From NCBI GenBank assembly GCA_015852425.1, contig JAAAIG010000553.1, positions 1 through 26,507 of the forward strand: a stretch of 26,507 bases of DNA, written 5' to 3'. The translations under genes were made by a program, and so were the position numbers. This document shows positions 8,997-21,047 of the stretch, one piece after another. The notes under the pieces were generated by a model that made no database searches, had not been told where the DNA came from, and saw nothing but the letters and a program-made list of their open reading frames with translations. The number at the start of each line of letters is the position of its first letter. Position 1 is the first letter of the stretch. This DNA comes from Gryganskiella cystojenkinii. Lineage: Eukaryota; Mortierellomycota; Mortierellomycetes; Mortierellales; Mortierellaceae.

Positions 8997-9272
8997 ACTC
9001 GAAAAACCAACAGCTTTTGACCTGGACAACACAATTATCATGGACCACTCACACACACCACCGCCCAAGCGAGAGGAAGAGATGAGCAAAATATATATAT
9101 ATAAAGAATTTGTCTATTGGTGTTACTATACAACCTTCATTTGAAGGATTTTTCTAATAGCTACTGTTTGCTAAGGGTAGTTCTATCTGTTTTTGTTTGG
9201 TTGCTTTCTAAGATGAAATGGGGGGCATTGACTTGGTATGTATATGGGTGTGGTTTGGGGGACCCCAATCCT
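8997..9272. other. Convergent 3' region, 276 bp
   Basis: The membrane-protein gene and acyl-CoA oxidase A end towards each other here. A short AT repeat (ATATATATATA, around 9091-9101) is the only notable feature. No perfect AATAAA is seen for either gene. Confidence 0.5.
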
Positions 9273-11787
9273 TTACTCATCATCCTCATCATCGTCCTCA
9301 AGAGGCTCGTCATCCTCGACGTTACGGTTGAGGAGCGACTGCATCATGGGCAAGTAAGGGTGAGGGCCACCAACGGGGTTCTGTCTCTTGACCTGTTCAA
9401 AGTACTTCTCGTAGACGTTTCCATCATAAACTCCCAAGGGAGAGTTGATCATGTAATCCGAATAGTTGAACGCGTCAATCAAGGGAATGTACTCTTGACG
9501 AACCTCGCGACAGAAAACGTTGACCTGAGCACGAACGAAATCCATCTGCGAAGGGGTAAAGTAGCGGTATTGCAAGAAGAAACCAGCGTTCTGCTCGATC
9601 GAGTAGAGACCGTACAAGAAGCAGACCTTGGTCAAGACGGCCTTGAGACCCTCGGGAGCAGACTGAACAGCCTGAGCGAAACGACGGAAGACATAGCCGA
9701 AAGAGTGGATCTTGGCAGCAGCGAGACGGGCCTGGGAGCACTCCTCGTAAGCAGCCTCGGGGTTCAATCCCGACTTCAAGCTGGCCTCGAAATCATCGCC
9801 GGCCTTCTTGACAACGTTAGCAGTGACAACGCCCCAGGCCTGCTGGATGATGTCAAAGTTCAAGATGTCCTCGTTCTTCTTGACGGCACAGCCCTGGTTC
9901 AAAAGGGTATCGAGATGGTTGAGGTAATCGACTCCCTCGGGCTGGGTCTTGCCAGCAAGGGCCTCACGGTAACAGCTGACGAGGTAACGTCCGGACTGGA
10001 GGGTCAAGATGGTGTTGTCACCCTCCCAGGTACAGTGAACAGCAAAGTCGTTGTAGGTGGTGGCGAGACCGGTGTAGGCAGAGTAACCGTGTCCTCCAAG
10101 AGTCTGACGGCAGGCCTCAATGGCGCTCAAGGTTGACCAGGTGCAGAAGGCCTTGAGACCGGCGGAGGTGGCGTGAGTCTCCTTGAGGGTATCGAGGACC
10201 TCCTGCATCGAGGCATCGCCAGGCTGGGTCGACTCAAGCTTGTCCATAAGAGAATCGTAAAGCTTTTGGGTCTCGACACCGGTGAAATGGAAGGCAAAGG
10301 CCTGGGCGAGGAGAGGCATAAGACGGTACTGGTGGATAGCATAGTCGATCAACTTGGTCTCCTGAACGTCATGGGGGCTCGAGGCGAACTGACGACGCAC
10401 GGCGGCATAACGACCAGCGATGGTGACGGCCTTCTTGGCAATGTTACCGGAATCGACAACCATGGCAACACGTCCCTGGATCAAGGCACCGTAGGTCAAC
10501 TGGGCCATGGCGGGTTCCTTGACATCACCGGCGCGCGAGACCTTGGTGTGCTTCATCAACATGTTGGTACGGGGAATACGAACGTTCGTGAACTGGATCC
10601 AACCGTTATCAATACCGTCACGACCCATCTTCTTTCCGATATCGCCAATGTTGATACCGGGCATAAGAGTGTAAGTCTTGGGATCACGGAGCTGGACAAC
10701 AAAGGACTTGGTTCCGTAACGCTTGCCACGAACAATGAGCTGGGCAAAGACGACAGTGTGGGTAGCGGTATGGGCAGCACCTCCGATCCACCACTTGGTG
10801 GCAGTGATGGTAGGAGTGTGGATGATGAACTGATCCGAAGACTCGTCAAAGGTAGCAGTGGTCTCCAATCCGGCAACGTTGGATCCATGTCCGAGCTCGG
10901 TCATGGCAAAGCATCCGACCATACCGTTCAAAGCCAAGGCACCCTTGGAAACCCAGTGAGAGAACTGAGCCGAGGTGGCAGAGCCACGGAGAGCACCAAA
11001 GAAGAGACCGTAGTGGACGCCGAAACGAGTCCAGAAACCGGGATCGATCAACGAGATGGTTTGCATGCGCATGGTGAAGATGGAGACGGGCTCGGCAGAG
11101 ACATAGTGGACAATGGTGCGGAACTAATTTTCCAGAAGAAAAGGAATGATTTCAAGAAACGTCAGGGATCAGGCTCATATTCATCAATTGCGGCCAAGCA
11201 GATGTCTCCCCGCAATTTGAGAAGCAATAACGACGTGATCGGATGTCTTACCTTCTCCATGGTACGCTCACGGATCTGGTCCTTGGTAACATCGTACATG
11301 TCGTACATACGGAAGGTGGGGTCGCGCTCCAACTCCATCATGAACTTTTCTCTGATCTATTTCATTCAAAAAATGTAAGAATGTTCTGTAAGGCATTGTA
11401 AAACAAACGTTGCTGTCATCAGAAGAGGCAGATTGGTTATGAAATATCTGGACAATTACCTTGGTGAACTTCTCACCACCATCCAAGAAGTAGGTCAACT
11501 CACGGACATCGAAGGTAGCCTTCTCGCGCTCCTCGGCCATGGACTCGATGGGACTAATTGGTGGTAGAAAGAGGAAAAAACATTGTCAGTTAAGATCGCT
11601 CTTGCTATTGCACATGTCTTCACAGCAGCCCTTTTTTTTTTGGTCACAGAACGAGAAATGCAACAAATACAGGGAAGTGTAACCACACTTACGTCTTCTT
11701 TCTTGGCTCTTCCTTGTTGGCACAGGCAGCGACCTGCAAGTGGTTCTGGACAAAGGCCAGACGTTGTGAAGCAGCAGACTCAGACAT
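9273..11787 (-). CDS. Acyl-CoA oxidase A, with PTS2-like N-terminus
   Basis: Four exons on the minus strand, 11787-11693, 11553-11460, 11356-11252 and 11123-9273, encode 714 residues (family usually 650-750). All introns are GT-AG with TAG acceptors. The enzyme catalyses the first step of peroxisomal beta-oxidation, converting acyl-CoA to trans-2-enoyl-CoA with FAD and releasing H2O2. Visible family marks are CFAMTELGHGSN near residue 174, TATKWWIGG, the GGHGYSAY loop, and CTWEGDN, whose Glu465 aligns with the catalytic base (Glu421 of rat ACOX). Residues 9-17, RLAFVQNHL, match the classical PTS2 pattern R-L-x5-H-L. The C-terminus is a long acidic tail with no PTS1. The chosen ATG is the first in the leader, which is CT-rich and preceded by a TATA box at 12000-11994. 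High C at third positions suggests strong expression. Oxidase B, about 10 kb away, is a diverged paralogue. Confidence 0.93.
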
Positions 11788-11993
11788 TATGTAATATGTT
11801 TGGTCGTCAGATGAATTGAAAATTGAACAATTGAGGAATGGAGAGAGAATTAGAAGAAGAGAGGAATGAGAATGAGACAAAGAAGAACAGAGCGGGAGGC
11901 GTGGAGGAGAGAAGGTTTTTATTGAAAGGTGGAGAAGAGAAAGGGGAAACGGAGAAATAAAAAAGAGGTGAAGGCAAGGTGCGGAGAAAGACC

Positions 11994-12000
11994 TTTTATA
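11994..12000 (-). promoter_or_regulatory. TATA box of acyl-CoA oxidase A
   Basis: TATAAAA on the minus strand, about 207 bp upstream of the ATG at 11787 and followed by a CT-rich leader without ATG. Confidence 0.5.
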
Positions 12001-12094
12001 TGAGTTCGGTTTCGGAAGAGCAAAAAAAGAGAGGGAGAAGAAAAATCTTCTCAGCGCGTGTCTGTGGGATGGGATGATCGCAGCAACCTCCACT

Positions 12095-12128
12095 CTTTCT
12101 TTCTTTCTTTTCTTTCTTTCTTTCTTTC
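12095..12128. repeat. TTTC tetranucleotide microsatellite
   Basis: About eight CTTT/TTTC units with one extra T in the middle, lying in the upstream region of acyl-CoA oxidase A. Confidence 0.85.
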
Positions 12129-14017
12129 GATCTGATCTCAGTGCTGTCATCCACGCCGTGTAACAAACGTCTGTTTTGCCATGCAGGCAGACAACAAACA
12201 AAAACAAAAAATAAGGTCTGAACAAGTTCACTTAGAGAGGAAGTGATGACAGCTCACAGCGAATTACCATAAAATCACACGTGAAAATTGGGATGTACCC
12301 TGACCCTGGTTGGATTTCTCCTCTTTTTTTTCTCTCTAATTGCCATGTGCACATGACTTTTTTTAATACGCCCTCTAAGAAGCCCGTCTACCGGTTGCTC
12401 TGTTCCTGGCCTCGCCTGCCCTGTCCAACTTTCTCGCTTCTCCGGCTTAGACTGCCGCTCTCTTCCTCTATCCCTCACTTCCGAAGAGAAACTTTCTTCT
12501 CTTTCACTGGTCTGCACCATGACAAATGAGAAACAGAAGGGAAGGGACTGGCGCTTGGGCAAGCTGGCTCTTTTGTACCTTCTTCTCACCTCCCCGCACT
12601 GCCCTACACTAAACCAACTTCGGTCCCTTTTCTTGTTGCTCTGTTTCCACGCTTTCTCGGTCGATCGGGGCCGAAGGGACTGTTTATGATCAAGTCTTTA
12701 CTCTACCTTATTTTGCGAGAGAGCGGTTCTTGAACCTCCTGTGCCGCTGCCCTATGTTCACTCTTCGTACTCTCACAAGCCAGACCACGGATACTTTGTT
12801 CATCGGATCCGAAGAAACCTTTTTTTTTTTTATTTGCCTCACAACCTGAGATTGCTGCCCAGTCTTGGCAACCTCATCCCCCTAAGACTTTATCCTTTCT
12901 AAACTGTCAGTACTTCACATACACCAGGTCTTGAGTCCTCATTCCCTTCGAGTCCAACCTGTGGAATAACTGCTGGGAACCGAAAGCATAGATGGGAGAT
13001 CGACTTTTTTTTTCGTTGTTTTGGTCCACGTAGTGAGATTTCTTTTGCGCGATCCTCTTTCATGACGCTTTTTGTGCAAGGACACATCGTGCTTTGTTGA
13101 CAGCATTACCGCTGCACAGCTGTTCTTTTAGATCCATTGAAATGTGTGTGAGGGCAATTGGGCAATTTTGATTGGCTGGCCAGCTTTTGCCACCAACGCA
13201 AAAAAAACATTCGACGACTCTCCTTTGTCGACAAACAAACAGCCTCCTTGTGGGCCAAGCATCCTGCAGGTGTCGTTTTTGCAGCAAGATCCTTACTGAA
13301 CCCCATTCCATGGTTGCCTCATCCCTTCTTCTTTAACTGTTGCTGAGTAACTCCACTTGGTGATCAAGGAAACGATTTGTTGGACAGAGAGACCACCACA
13401 AAGCAGGAGACGAACGGAAACAAGAGCGTGGCAAGAAAGGAGCAGTAAAAGAAACAAGGGAAAAAGATGGGATCACGTTTGAAAAAGTCTTTGGAAGAGG
13501 GACAAGGACAAGTGAACAGGTCAAGACAAGGCGAACAGGCAACCAAAACACCTGGAACTGCTTGAACGAATCCAAAAAGGAAACGATTGCAAATTTATTG
13601 GTGTTCGTGGGACTGTCGCCAAATACAGAAGACAATCTTCAATTATAGCATGTACTCTTTGACCATGGTCTGTTGGTTTACACATCCTGTTTTGTGGAAA
13701 TAAAAGCAAAAAGAAAAAGAAAAAACATTCAATTGTTGGGTCCTTTCCAGCCAAGGCTGCCAAGTGCCGCTCTGTGACACCAAGTTTGTGCGTTCTTGGC
13801 TTTTTTTTTGGGATTCCATGGCCCCAGATGACCTCAATACAGAAAAGATTTTTTTTTTTCGGACTGCGCACGACGTCTTTCATTTCTTTCCCGTTTTTTC
13901 CTTTTTCCCTTTCCCTCTTTCTTCCCCCTTTTCCTTTCCTACTTCAATCGTCATTTATTAATCGCCCGTTACCACCAATTCACTACTCCCAATTTTACCC
14001 CAACTCAAAAACGGAAT

Positions 14018-14145
14018 GTAAGTGTCCTCTCCTCTGCTGCACATGCTACGCAATACCACCCTCAGGTCTAATTGGCCTCCATGTACTGTCGACATCACAA
14101 GTTGACATTTCTTTCTGACCCCCTTTCTCTCAATCAATCAAATAG
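14018..14145 (+). other. Possible 5'-leader intron of the Rck2-type kinase
   Basis: A strong donor GTAAGT at 14018 and an acceptor AAATAG ending at 14145 enclose 128 bp upstream of the kinase ATG. The donor overlaps an ATGTAA start-stop minimal upstream frame (14016-14021), which splicing would destroy. Both sites fit the other introns of the window, but no coding frame tests them. Confidence 0.3.
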
Positions 14146-14272
14146 ACCTACCCTCCCGACTACCGCACACACACAGCATAGGACTGGACTCTACTTTGCG
14201 CAACGTCTCCTATCCTATCAATAATCACTGCCCGCTCCAACAAGCCATAGTCCTTTCAAGAAACAAACAGCC

Positions 14273-17200
14273 ATGGCTCTGCTGGAACAGCTCAAGAACT
14301 TCATCCGCCACGGAAAGAGTGGCAAGGACATGAAGCCTCGAGACTCTTCTGGATCCTCGTCCATCAACTCAAAGTCGAAATCCCGGTCAGGATCCAGAAA
14401 CGTTTCACCTTCCAGGCATGCAGGAGAGCATCAGCACCAACACTCGACCTCGTCTTCTCTCACTTCCGGCCCTGTCGCCACAGCCCAGCATGTATCATCA
14501 ACAACAACTGCTGCAGCTACCGCAGCGCACTTTAACAACTCCAACACCGAGGCGGCTTCCAAGATCGTGGCCGAGGAGAGACAACAAAAGAGCAAGATGC
14601 CCAACTACCCCGGTCTGGAGCGTTATCGACTAGTCGAGAAGATGGGAGAGTAAGTGCACAGACAATTTTTTTTTTTGAGTATCGTTCTTTTTCCACATTT
14701 TTTATCTTATCGTAAAGAGTGTGATATCAGGCGGTGGATCGTAGAGGTGGTTGTGGTGGCGCTGGTCGTGCATTCCCTTTCGTTGGGCTTTAAGAGTCGA
14801 AAAAGTTTTTTTTTTGTGCACCAAAAGGGGGTTCTGTGGGTTGTTGGGAACCAATGGGCAAGCTCTTTTTCTTTTTTCTCTCCTCCTTTGAAGTCTTTTT
14901 TGTTGACAGTTTGTGGCACCGACCTTGGGAGCCCAATGCGAAGGGACGCAGTAAAGAAGAAGGCAGCACACACATTCCAACAGGACCTACGTACCGACCT
15001 AGCAGACAAAAGCAAAGAACACTGGACACACTAGGGGTAGTTGGGTATGGTGGCCAATGGGTCAAGTTTATGTTTTTTCAAGAGTTGGATCCACTTTGGG
15101 CAGCGTTCAAGAATGACGATTATGATATCATCATTTTTCCCCTTTCATTTTGGGTTTTCTTTATCCACATCATCGATTTTATTTTTATTTAGAAAGTCCA
15201 ACAAAGCAGCTTTTCCACTGGCTGGAAATTTCCTTTTTACGAAACAAACAAGAGCGAAAAAAAAAAAAAAAAAAGAGGCGAAGAAGTTGACGAGCGTTGT
15301 GTGTGAAAAAGCCCACGAATTGGCCACAAGCAGGGACAAAAAATCAGAACTGGACAAACAAACGGGACAAAAACAGCCAAGAGACTGGCGCATGAACAGG
15401 AAGAAGGATGAAGCGAGGAGTTGATGCTCCTGTTTAAAACAAAAGTGAAACCACGAACGGAATGAAAAAAAACTGTGAATCGCCCAAGGTTTAATAATGA
15501 GTCTGGAACTTGTTCCTCTCGAGGACCTTCTTTGCTTGTTCCATTTTCCCAACATGACGACAATGGCCTGTATCCCAAGATTTCATGCAGATCCTAATCC
15601 TCTCTTCTCTTGCTCTGTTTCAATAGTGGCGCCTTCAGCAATGTCTACAAAGCTTACGACACCAAAATGGATCGACTGGTTGCAGTCAAGGTTGTCCGCA
15701 AGTTTGAACTCAATGCTCATCAGGTATGGAAACCAGATTTGTTTTTTTGACTCTCCTGTTGCTGCTCCTCCTTTTCGGGTGGGATCCAGGGAGTGAGAGT
15801 GGGAGAAGCAATACCGCGAGCAGATTGAGCAGGACTTATTTTATTTTTCTTGCCCGAAAAATAATAATAACTCTTGGGCAATTGTGGATTTTGACTCTGG
15901 ATCGGGCCGAAAATGGATAAGACGCACAACAACACAAGAGTGAAGACCACAGAGGACGTTACACTATCAGCGACCAGCCGATTTTCAGTTTTTTTTTTGC
16001 GAAGACCCCTTGTACTTACATTTATCGTGCCGTGTTCGAAACGCTGCCGTTTTTGCTTCGTTTCTCTTCCGGTTTCTCCTCATTTACAGAATAAGCATCT
16101 CCACCGCGACATGAAGAAGAAGCCTCGCGTCACTGAGGTCAGCATTATCCCTCTTTCTAAAAGTCGTTTTTCTAATTGCATCTCTCCACTTTTCCTCCCT
16201 GTTTTGATTTCTTTTTTTCGCTATCTTTTACCACTGACAATTCTGGTATCATCATAATTTTAACCTTTTGTCTTTTTTGCATTTTATATCTATCCATAGC
16301 GTGCAAATATTCTCAAGGAGGTTCAGATCATGCGCCAGTTGAAGCACTCAGGAATCGTGGAGTTGTACGAATTTTCGGAGTCGAACGAGCACTACTTCCT
16401 TGTATTGGAGTTGGCACCAGGAGGGGAGTTGTTCCATCGGATTGTCAAGTTGACGTACTTTTCCGAGGAGCTGACTCGCCATGTCATTGTTCAGGTTGCT
16501 CAGGCCATCCGATACCTACACGAGGAAAAGGGTGTAATTCATCGCGATATTAAGCCCGAGAACATTCTCTTTGAGCCCATTCCCATTATCCCGTCACCAC
16601 CTGGAGCCAAGCCCGACGAGGACGACAAGGAAGACGAGGGTGTCTTCCAGGCCGGTATTGGAGGAGGCGGTATTGGACGGGTCAAGATTGCAGATTTCGG
16701 ATTGTCTAAGGTTGTTTGGAACGAGCAGACGATGACTCCCTGCGGTACCGTTGGATACACTGCCCCCGAGATTGTCAAGGATGAGCGTTACTCAAAATCG
16801 GTCGATATGTGGGCCATGGGATGTGTTCTCTATACACTTCTTTGTGGTTTCCCACCATTCTACGATGAGAGTATCCAGGCTCTGACGGAGAAGGTCGCTC
16901 GCGGTCAGTACTCTTTCCTCAGCCCCTGGTGGGACGAGATCTCTTCATCAGGTAAAGATCGCAAAACAGAAGGTCTATTTGCCCGTGGTAGACGGTTATA
17001 ACTGCTTGCAGCATGACTCATTTTTTTTTCATTGCTGTTGATCTTTTAGTCAAGGATTTGATCACGCATTTGTTGTGTGTGAACCCCGACGAGCGTTATA
17101 CAATCGATCAGTTCTTAGCCCACCCTTGGATCAAGGCTGGCGATGCTGTCGAGGTCACTGCTGAGACTCCTAAAGTGCCTGAAATTGCCGTGGATTCCCC

Positions 17201-18077
17201 AGCTGCGGTTGTTGCCGAGAACAAGATCTTGACGAACGTTGCTGCCATGACCCCTACCTATGGCGGACCCAAGACCCCTTACAAGCGCAGAGCCGAGAAC
17301 CCACTCTCGCCCGGCATTGGCCTCAAGGAGGTCTTTGATGTTTCGAACGCTGTTCATCGTATGGAAGAGGAATCTTCTCGCCGTCGTCATGCTGCTGCTG
17401 CCCAGTCTGCTGGTCTTCATCCCGTTGATGCACTGAATACCTCGACTCGTCAGCGTCAGGCTTTCATGTCTCAGTTGAATGAAGAGGACGAGATGGAGGA
17501 AGAGGACGAAGAGAGTGGTTCGTACTCGGACGGCACTGGATCTATTGGCAGCGATGATGAGGCTGTTGTTGCTGGATTGAGGGATGTCGATATCAACATT
17601 GGTCATGCTCAGGAGGAGACGACCGTCAAGGACACTGATGCTGAACACAAGGCTCAGGAGATGCGGTTATTGCTTCAGCAACAGCAACATGAGTACCAGA
17701 AAGCCCAGGAGGAGATGGCAGCGGATCAACATCAAAAGTACCTTTCGCAGCAGCAGCAGGCTGGACATACTATACCCGGTCAGCATACTTTGCCACCAGT
17801 CAACAGCAGCTCCAGCTCGGCCTCTAACTCTACCGCTCGCAGCAACCAGGTTGGACCCTCGAAATCAGTTCATACGATTAGCTCCTCGACCTCGGCCTCG
17901 ACTGTCGCCTCTTCCTCGACAACCTCGACTTCTCGTCGTCGTCGGGCTGGATTCGAGCTGAATATGCACCAGGCCACGTTGTTGAACCGTCGTGCCAAGA
18001 ACCATCCTCCTGCGGGTCAGACCGTTGAGGAACAAGATAAGGCAGCCAGACAGGACTTGCCAGCGTTGGCTGTCTAA
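14273..18077 (+). CDS. RCK2: Rck2/Srk1-type MAPK-activated Ser/Thr protein kinase
   Basis: Five exons, 14273-14649, 15627-15723, 16090-16137, 16300-16951 and 17050-18077, encode 733 residues. A Ser-rich leader (1-115) precedes the kinase domain (about 118-421). Visible are the Gly loop GDGAFSNV, split by a 977-bp intron; Lys147 in VAVK; Glu181; HRDIKPEN (255-262); DFG at 306-308; and APE at 329-331. Between HRDIKPEN and DFG is the Rck2-type insert with LFEP ... EDEGVFQAGIGGGGIG, which identifies the family. Yeast Rck2 and fission yeast Srk1 are targets of the stress MAPKs Hog1 and Sty1 and control translation and the cell cycle. Just after the domain are five Ser/Thr-Pro sites (431, 441, 459, 467, 478). 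An acidic patch and a Gln-rich, probably coiled stretch follow. Near the C-terminus RRRRAGFEL (687-695) fits a MAPK docking motif. The symbol follows the yeast homologue. Confidence 0.92.
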
Positions 18078-18677
18078 ACCCCCTGTAAATGCCATCTATT
18101 TACCACTCCTCCATGTTTTGCACCTACCTCCCTCATCTTCATTGTACCATTAGCCTTCCAACCATGTATTAACCGCCTTAATAAAACACCAAAAAAATAT
18201 CGAAAATGATTTAGAAAAAAGGTAGTTGGCTGTTGAGGTGAAGTAGGGAGACTGTGACTCTTTGACAATAAAATAGCTGATTGCACACGGGGACCTCATA
18301 GTTCATTAATGGGCTTGGTCGACCAGGATCTGTAGATCGACTTCCACAAAACGGCTCTTTTTTGTGTTCAATTTTTTTAGGTCTTTTCTGGACATCCGAA
18401 GGCGGCACAGTCGTCAAGAAAAGAAACTGTCCCACGGCGACAAAGAGGGTGAATCGAGTTGGTGCTCATCTTTCCAGACTACGAATTTTTTTTTTGTGGA
18501 GTAGGATGATTGCTATTGGACAAGGCGTAAACTTGCGGGGCTTATTCACATGCGCACGAGGGATGACATAAAGAGTTCGAACTGTTTTTTATTCCTTTTT
18601 TTTTGTTTTCTTTTTTCTTGTCTCCACATTCGTCTTCTCTCCACTCCTCCCTCTCCCCTCTCCACTCTTTTATATCC
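18078..18677 (+). other. Kinase 3' flank and SCOT promoter/leader
   Basis: This 600-bp stretch holds AATAAA signals at 18180-18185 and around 18266 for the kinase, then the SCOT upstream region. The last 90 bp before the SCOT ATG are nearly pure pyrimidine. No TATA box at a convincing distance and no other gene are seen. Confidence 0.55.
18180..18185 (+). terminator. Poly(A) signal for the Rck2-type kinase
   Basis: AATAAA about 103 nt after the kinase stop codon. Confidence 0.55.
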
Positions 18678-21047
18678 ATGACTCTCACCGTCATCTTCCA
18701 ACAGGCTCGACTTGGTGCTGCAAAGGTAAGCACCTTTACCCTTTCCTCAATCGAACCACCAGTTGCGCGGTTTAGTTCCTGGTGGTGCCTGGAAAATTTT
18801 ATTTTATATTTTTTTCTTCCCACGCAACCACAGCCAAAAAAAATATCGTTTTGTACTTTTATTATTTTTGGAAGCTCATGAAGCCCTGAAAGCCGAACTG
18901 TCCGACAACCAGCACTTGTTTTTCTGAAAAGCTCTTTCTGAACTTGAAAAATGTCGTTTCTTTTTGCGTTAAAAAGGAGGACTCGTTTTCTCCAATTCCC
19001 TCGTGATAATCAACTCTTTTTTGTGTTCATGAAAGAAATACACTCACACTGGAATTTTCTGATGATCTATTTCGAACCATCATAGCAATTCACGATCGGC
19101 ACTTTCACCTTGACTGGTCGCAAGTTTTCGACCTTCAGACCCAACTTCAAGGATGCGGATTCAACAGGAGAGGTCGAGAACCTTTCCAAGGTCTACAACT
19201 CGGCCGAGGAGGCTGTGAAGGATATCCCCTCGGGTTCGACCCTGATGGTCGGAGGATTCGGTCTCTGCGGTATCCCTGAGAACTTGATTGCGGCCTTGAA
19301 GAACCGTGCGGGCGACTGCAAGGATCTCACTGTCGTTTCAAACAATGCTGGTGTGGATGATTTCGGACTCGGACAATTGTTGCGTACCAAGCAGGTAAAG
19401 GATCCGTAAATTGCTGTCCAATATTTTATTGCTGTTTTAAGTCCGTGCTATACTCTTCGTTTCTTTTTTCTTTTCTTTTTTTTGTCTTCGGTGCTTCTTC
19501 TTGGCAGAAAAAACCCCAAAAGAATGAACACTGACAAAAAAGGAAGGATGGAATCGGGATCGGTCTAAAGTGAAATGATGCGGGGGGAGAGCAAACGTGA
19601 ACCAAGCAAAATACTTACCGTCTCTATCTCTTGTTTGTGTTTATCTTACTAGATCAAACGCATGATCAGCAGTTATGTGGGCGAGAACAAGGAGTTTGAG
19701 CGTCAATACCTCTCAGGAGAACTCGAGGTCGAGTTGACTCCCCAGGGTACACTTGCTGAGCGTGTCCGTGCCGGAGGTGCCGGTATTCCCGCCTTCTTTA
19801 CCCCTACCGCTTACGGAACTGAAGGTAAAAACAAGATCTTTTTGTTTGTCTTTCTTTTTTAACAAAAATATGGATTTGATGTCATTCCACACTCCTAAAC
19901 GGACCGAAAACGCTGACCTTTTGATGCATTTGTCTTTATCCTGATCCCTCGATCCCTGTGAACGTTATTGCTAATAGTTCAAACTGGAGAGCTCGCCATC
20001 AAGTATAGTCCCGACGGCAAGGTCCTGATCCGCTCCAAGCCTCGCGAGGTCCGAGAGTTCAACGGACGCAAATACATCATGGAGGAGGCCATCACTGGCG
20101 ATTATTCCCTGGTCAAGGCCTGGAAGGGCGATGCCTACGGAAACTTAGTCTTTAAGGGATCTGCCATGAACTTTAACCCCGTCATGGCCAAGGGCTCTAA
20201 GAACACGATCGCTGAGGTTGAAGAGATTGTCCCCGTTGGAACCTTGAAGCCCGAGGAGATTCACTTGCCTGGTATCTTTGTCAAGCGTATCATCCAGGGC
20301 AAGTCTTATGAGAAGAGAATCGAGCGTTTGACTCTTACGCAGGAGAAGCCCGCCGGTGTTGAGGCCTCGGCTGGCGCGGATGAGAAGGATGATGCTGCCC
20401 GTCGTCGTGAAAAGATTGTCCGCCGTGCGGCCAAGGAGTTCAAGAACGGCATGTACGTCAACTTGGGTATTGGTATGCCCATGTTGGCCTCCAACTACCT
20501 CCAGAAGGGTGTCAACGTTCATCTCCAGTCCGAGAACGGTATCCTCGGTTTCGGTCCCTTCCCCAAGCCCGGCGAACAGGATCCTGATCTGATCAATGCT
20601 GGCAAGGAGACCATTACGCTTTTGCCCGGTGCTTCTCTTTTCCCCAGTGACGAGTCCTTTGCCATGATTCGTGGATCTCATGTCGATTTGACAATTTTGG
20701 GTGCCCTGCAGGTCTCGGCCAAGGGTGATCTCGCCAACTGGATTATTCCCCGCAAGATGGTCAAGGGTATGGGTGGTGCTATGGATTTGGTCGCCTCGCC
20801 CGGTACCCGTGTCGTTGTCACGATGGAGCATTTGGCCAAGGGCGGCAAGCACAAGATTTTGGACGATTGCTCGTTGCCCCTGACCGGTGTCGGCTGTGTC
20901 GATCGTATTATTACGGATCTTTGCGTGTTTGATGTCACACCCGAGGGCTTGGTCTTGACCGAGTTGATGGAGGATGTTTCCTTGGATGAGGTCAAGCGTG
21001 GTACGGGTGCCACCTTCAAGATCTCACCTGATCTTGTCCAGAACTAA
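18678..21047 (+). CDS. OXCT1: Succinyl-CoA:3-oxoacid CoA transferase (SCOT), mitochondrial
   Basis: Four exons, 18678-18725, 19086-19394, 19653-19824 and 19978-21047, encode 532 residues (human precursor 520). All introns are GT-AG with TAG acceptors. The enzyme moves CoA between succinyl-CoA and acetoacetate, so it activates ketone bodies in the mitochondrial matrix. Both CoA-transferase halves are present on one chain. The first contains [14 protein letters not shown] and [20 protein letters not shown]. The second contains LGIGMP and [10 protein letters not shown], whose Glu362 aligns with the catalytic Glu that forms the CoA thioester. A charged linker rich in Ala, Asp and Lys joins them. 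The N-terminal ~35 residues carry Arg, Lys, Ser and Thr with no acidic residue ([16 protein letters not shown] ... [11 protein letters not shown]), as expected for a matrix presequence. The ATG directly follows a CT-rich leader. The symbol is that of the human orthologue. Confidence 0.94.

Larger units (their letters stand above)
11788..14272. other. Divergent intergenic region, 2,485 bp
   Basis: This separates the start codons of acyl-CoA oxidase A (-) and the Rck2-type kinase (+). I see no convincing gene. It holds a TATA box and CT-rich leader for the oxidase, a TTTC microsatellite (12095-12128), many short T or A runs, and, near the kinase, a strongly CT-rich tract (13877-13938) and a likely 5' leader intron (14018-14145). 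An open frame without ATG at 13364-13644 is purine-rich and unsupported. No CCGAGG or CCTCGG fatty-acid response element was noticed in the first 500 bp upstream of the oxidase. Confidence 0.55.

Noticed and set aside
10173..11378. 401-codon open frame antisense to acyl-CoA oxidase A
   Set aside because: It runs across real introns of the oxidase and arises from its strongly C-biased third positions. The same holds for the antisense frames at 9117-10136, 2325-2873 and 20145-20852.
13224..13235. Perfect 12-bp palindrome TTTGTCGACAAA
   Set aside because: Several 12-bp palindromes are expected by chance in a window this size.
13364..13644. About 93-codon open frame without ATG on the plus strand
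   Set aside because: Purine-rich, no start codon, no splice sites that join it to anything, no recognisable domain.
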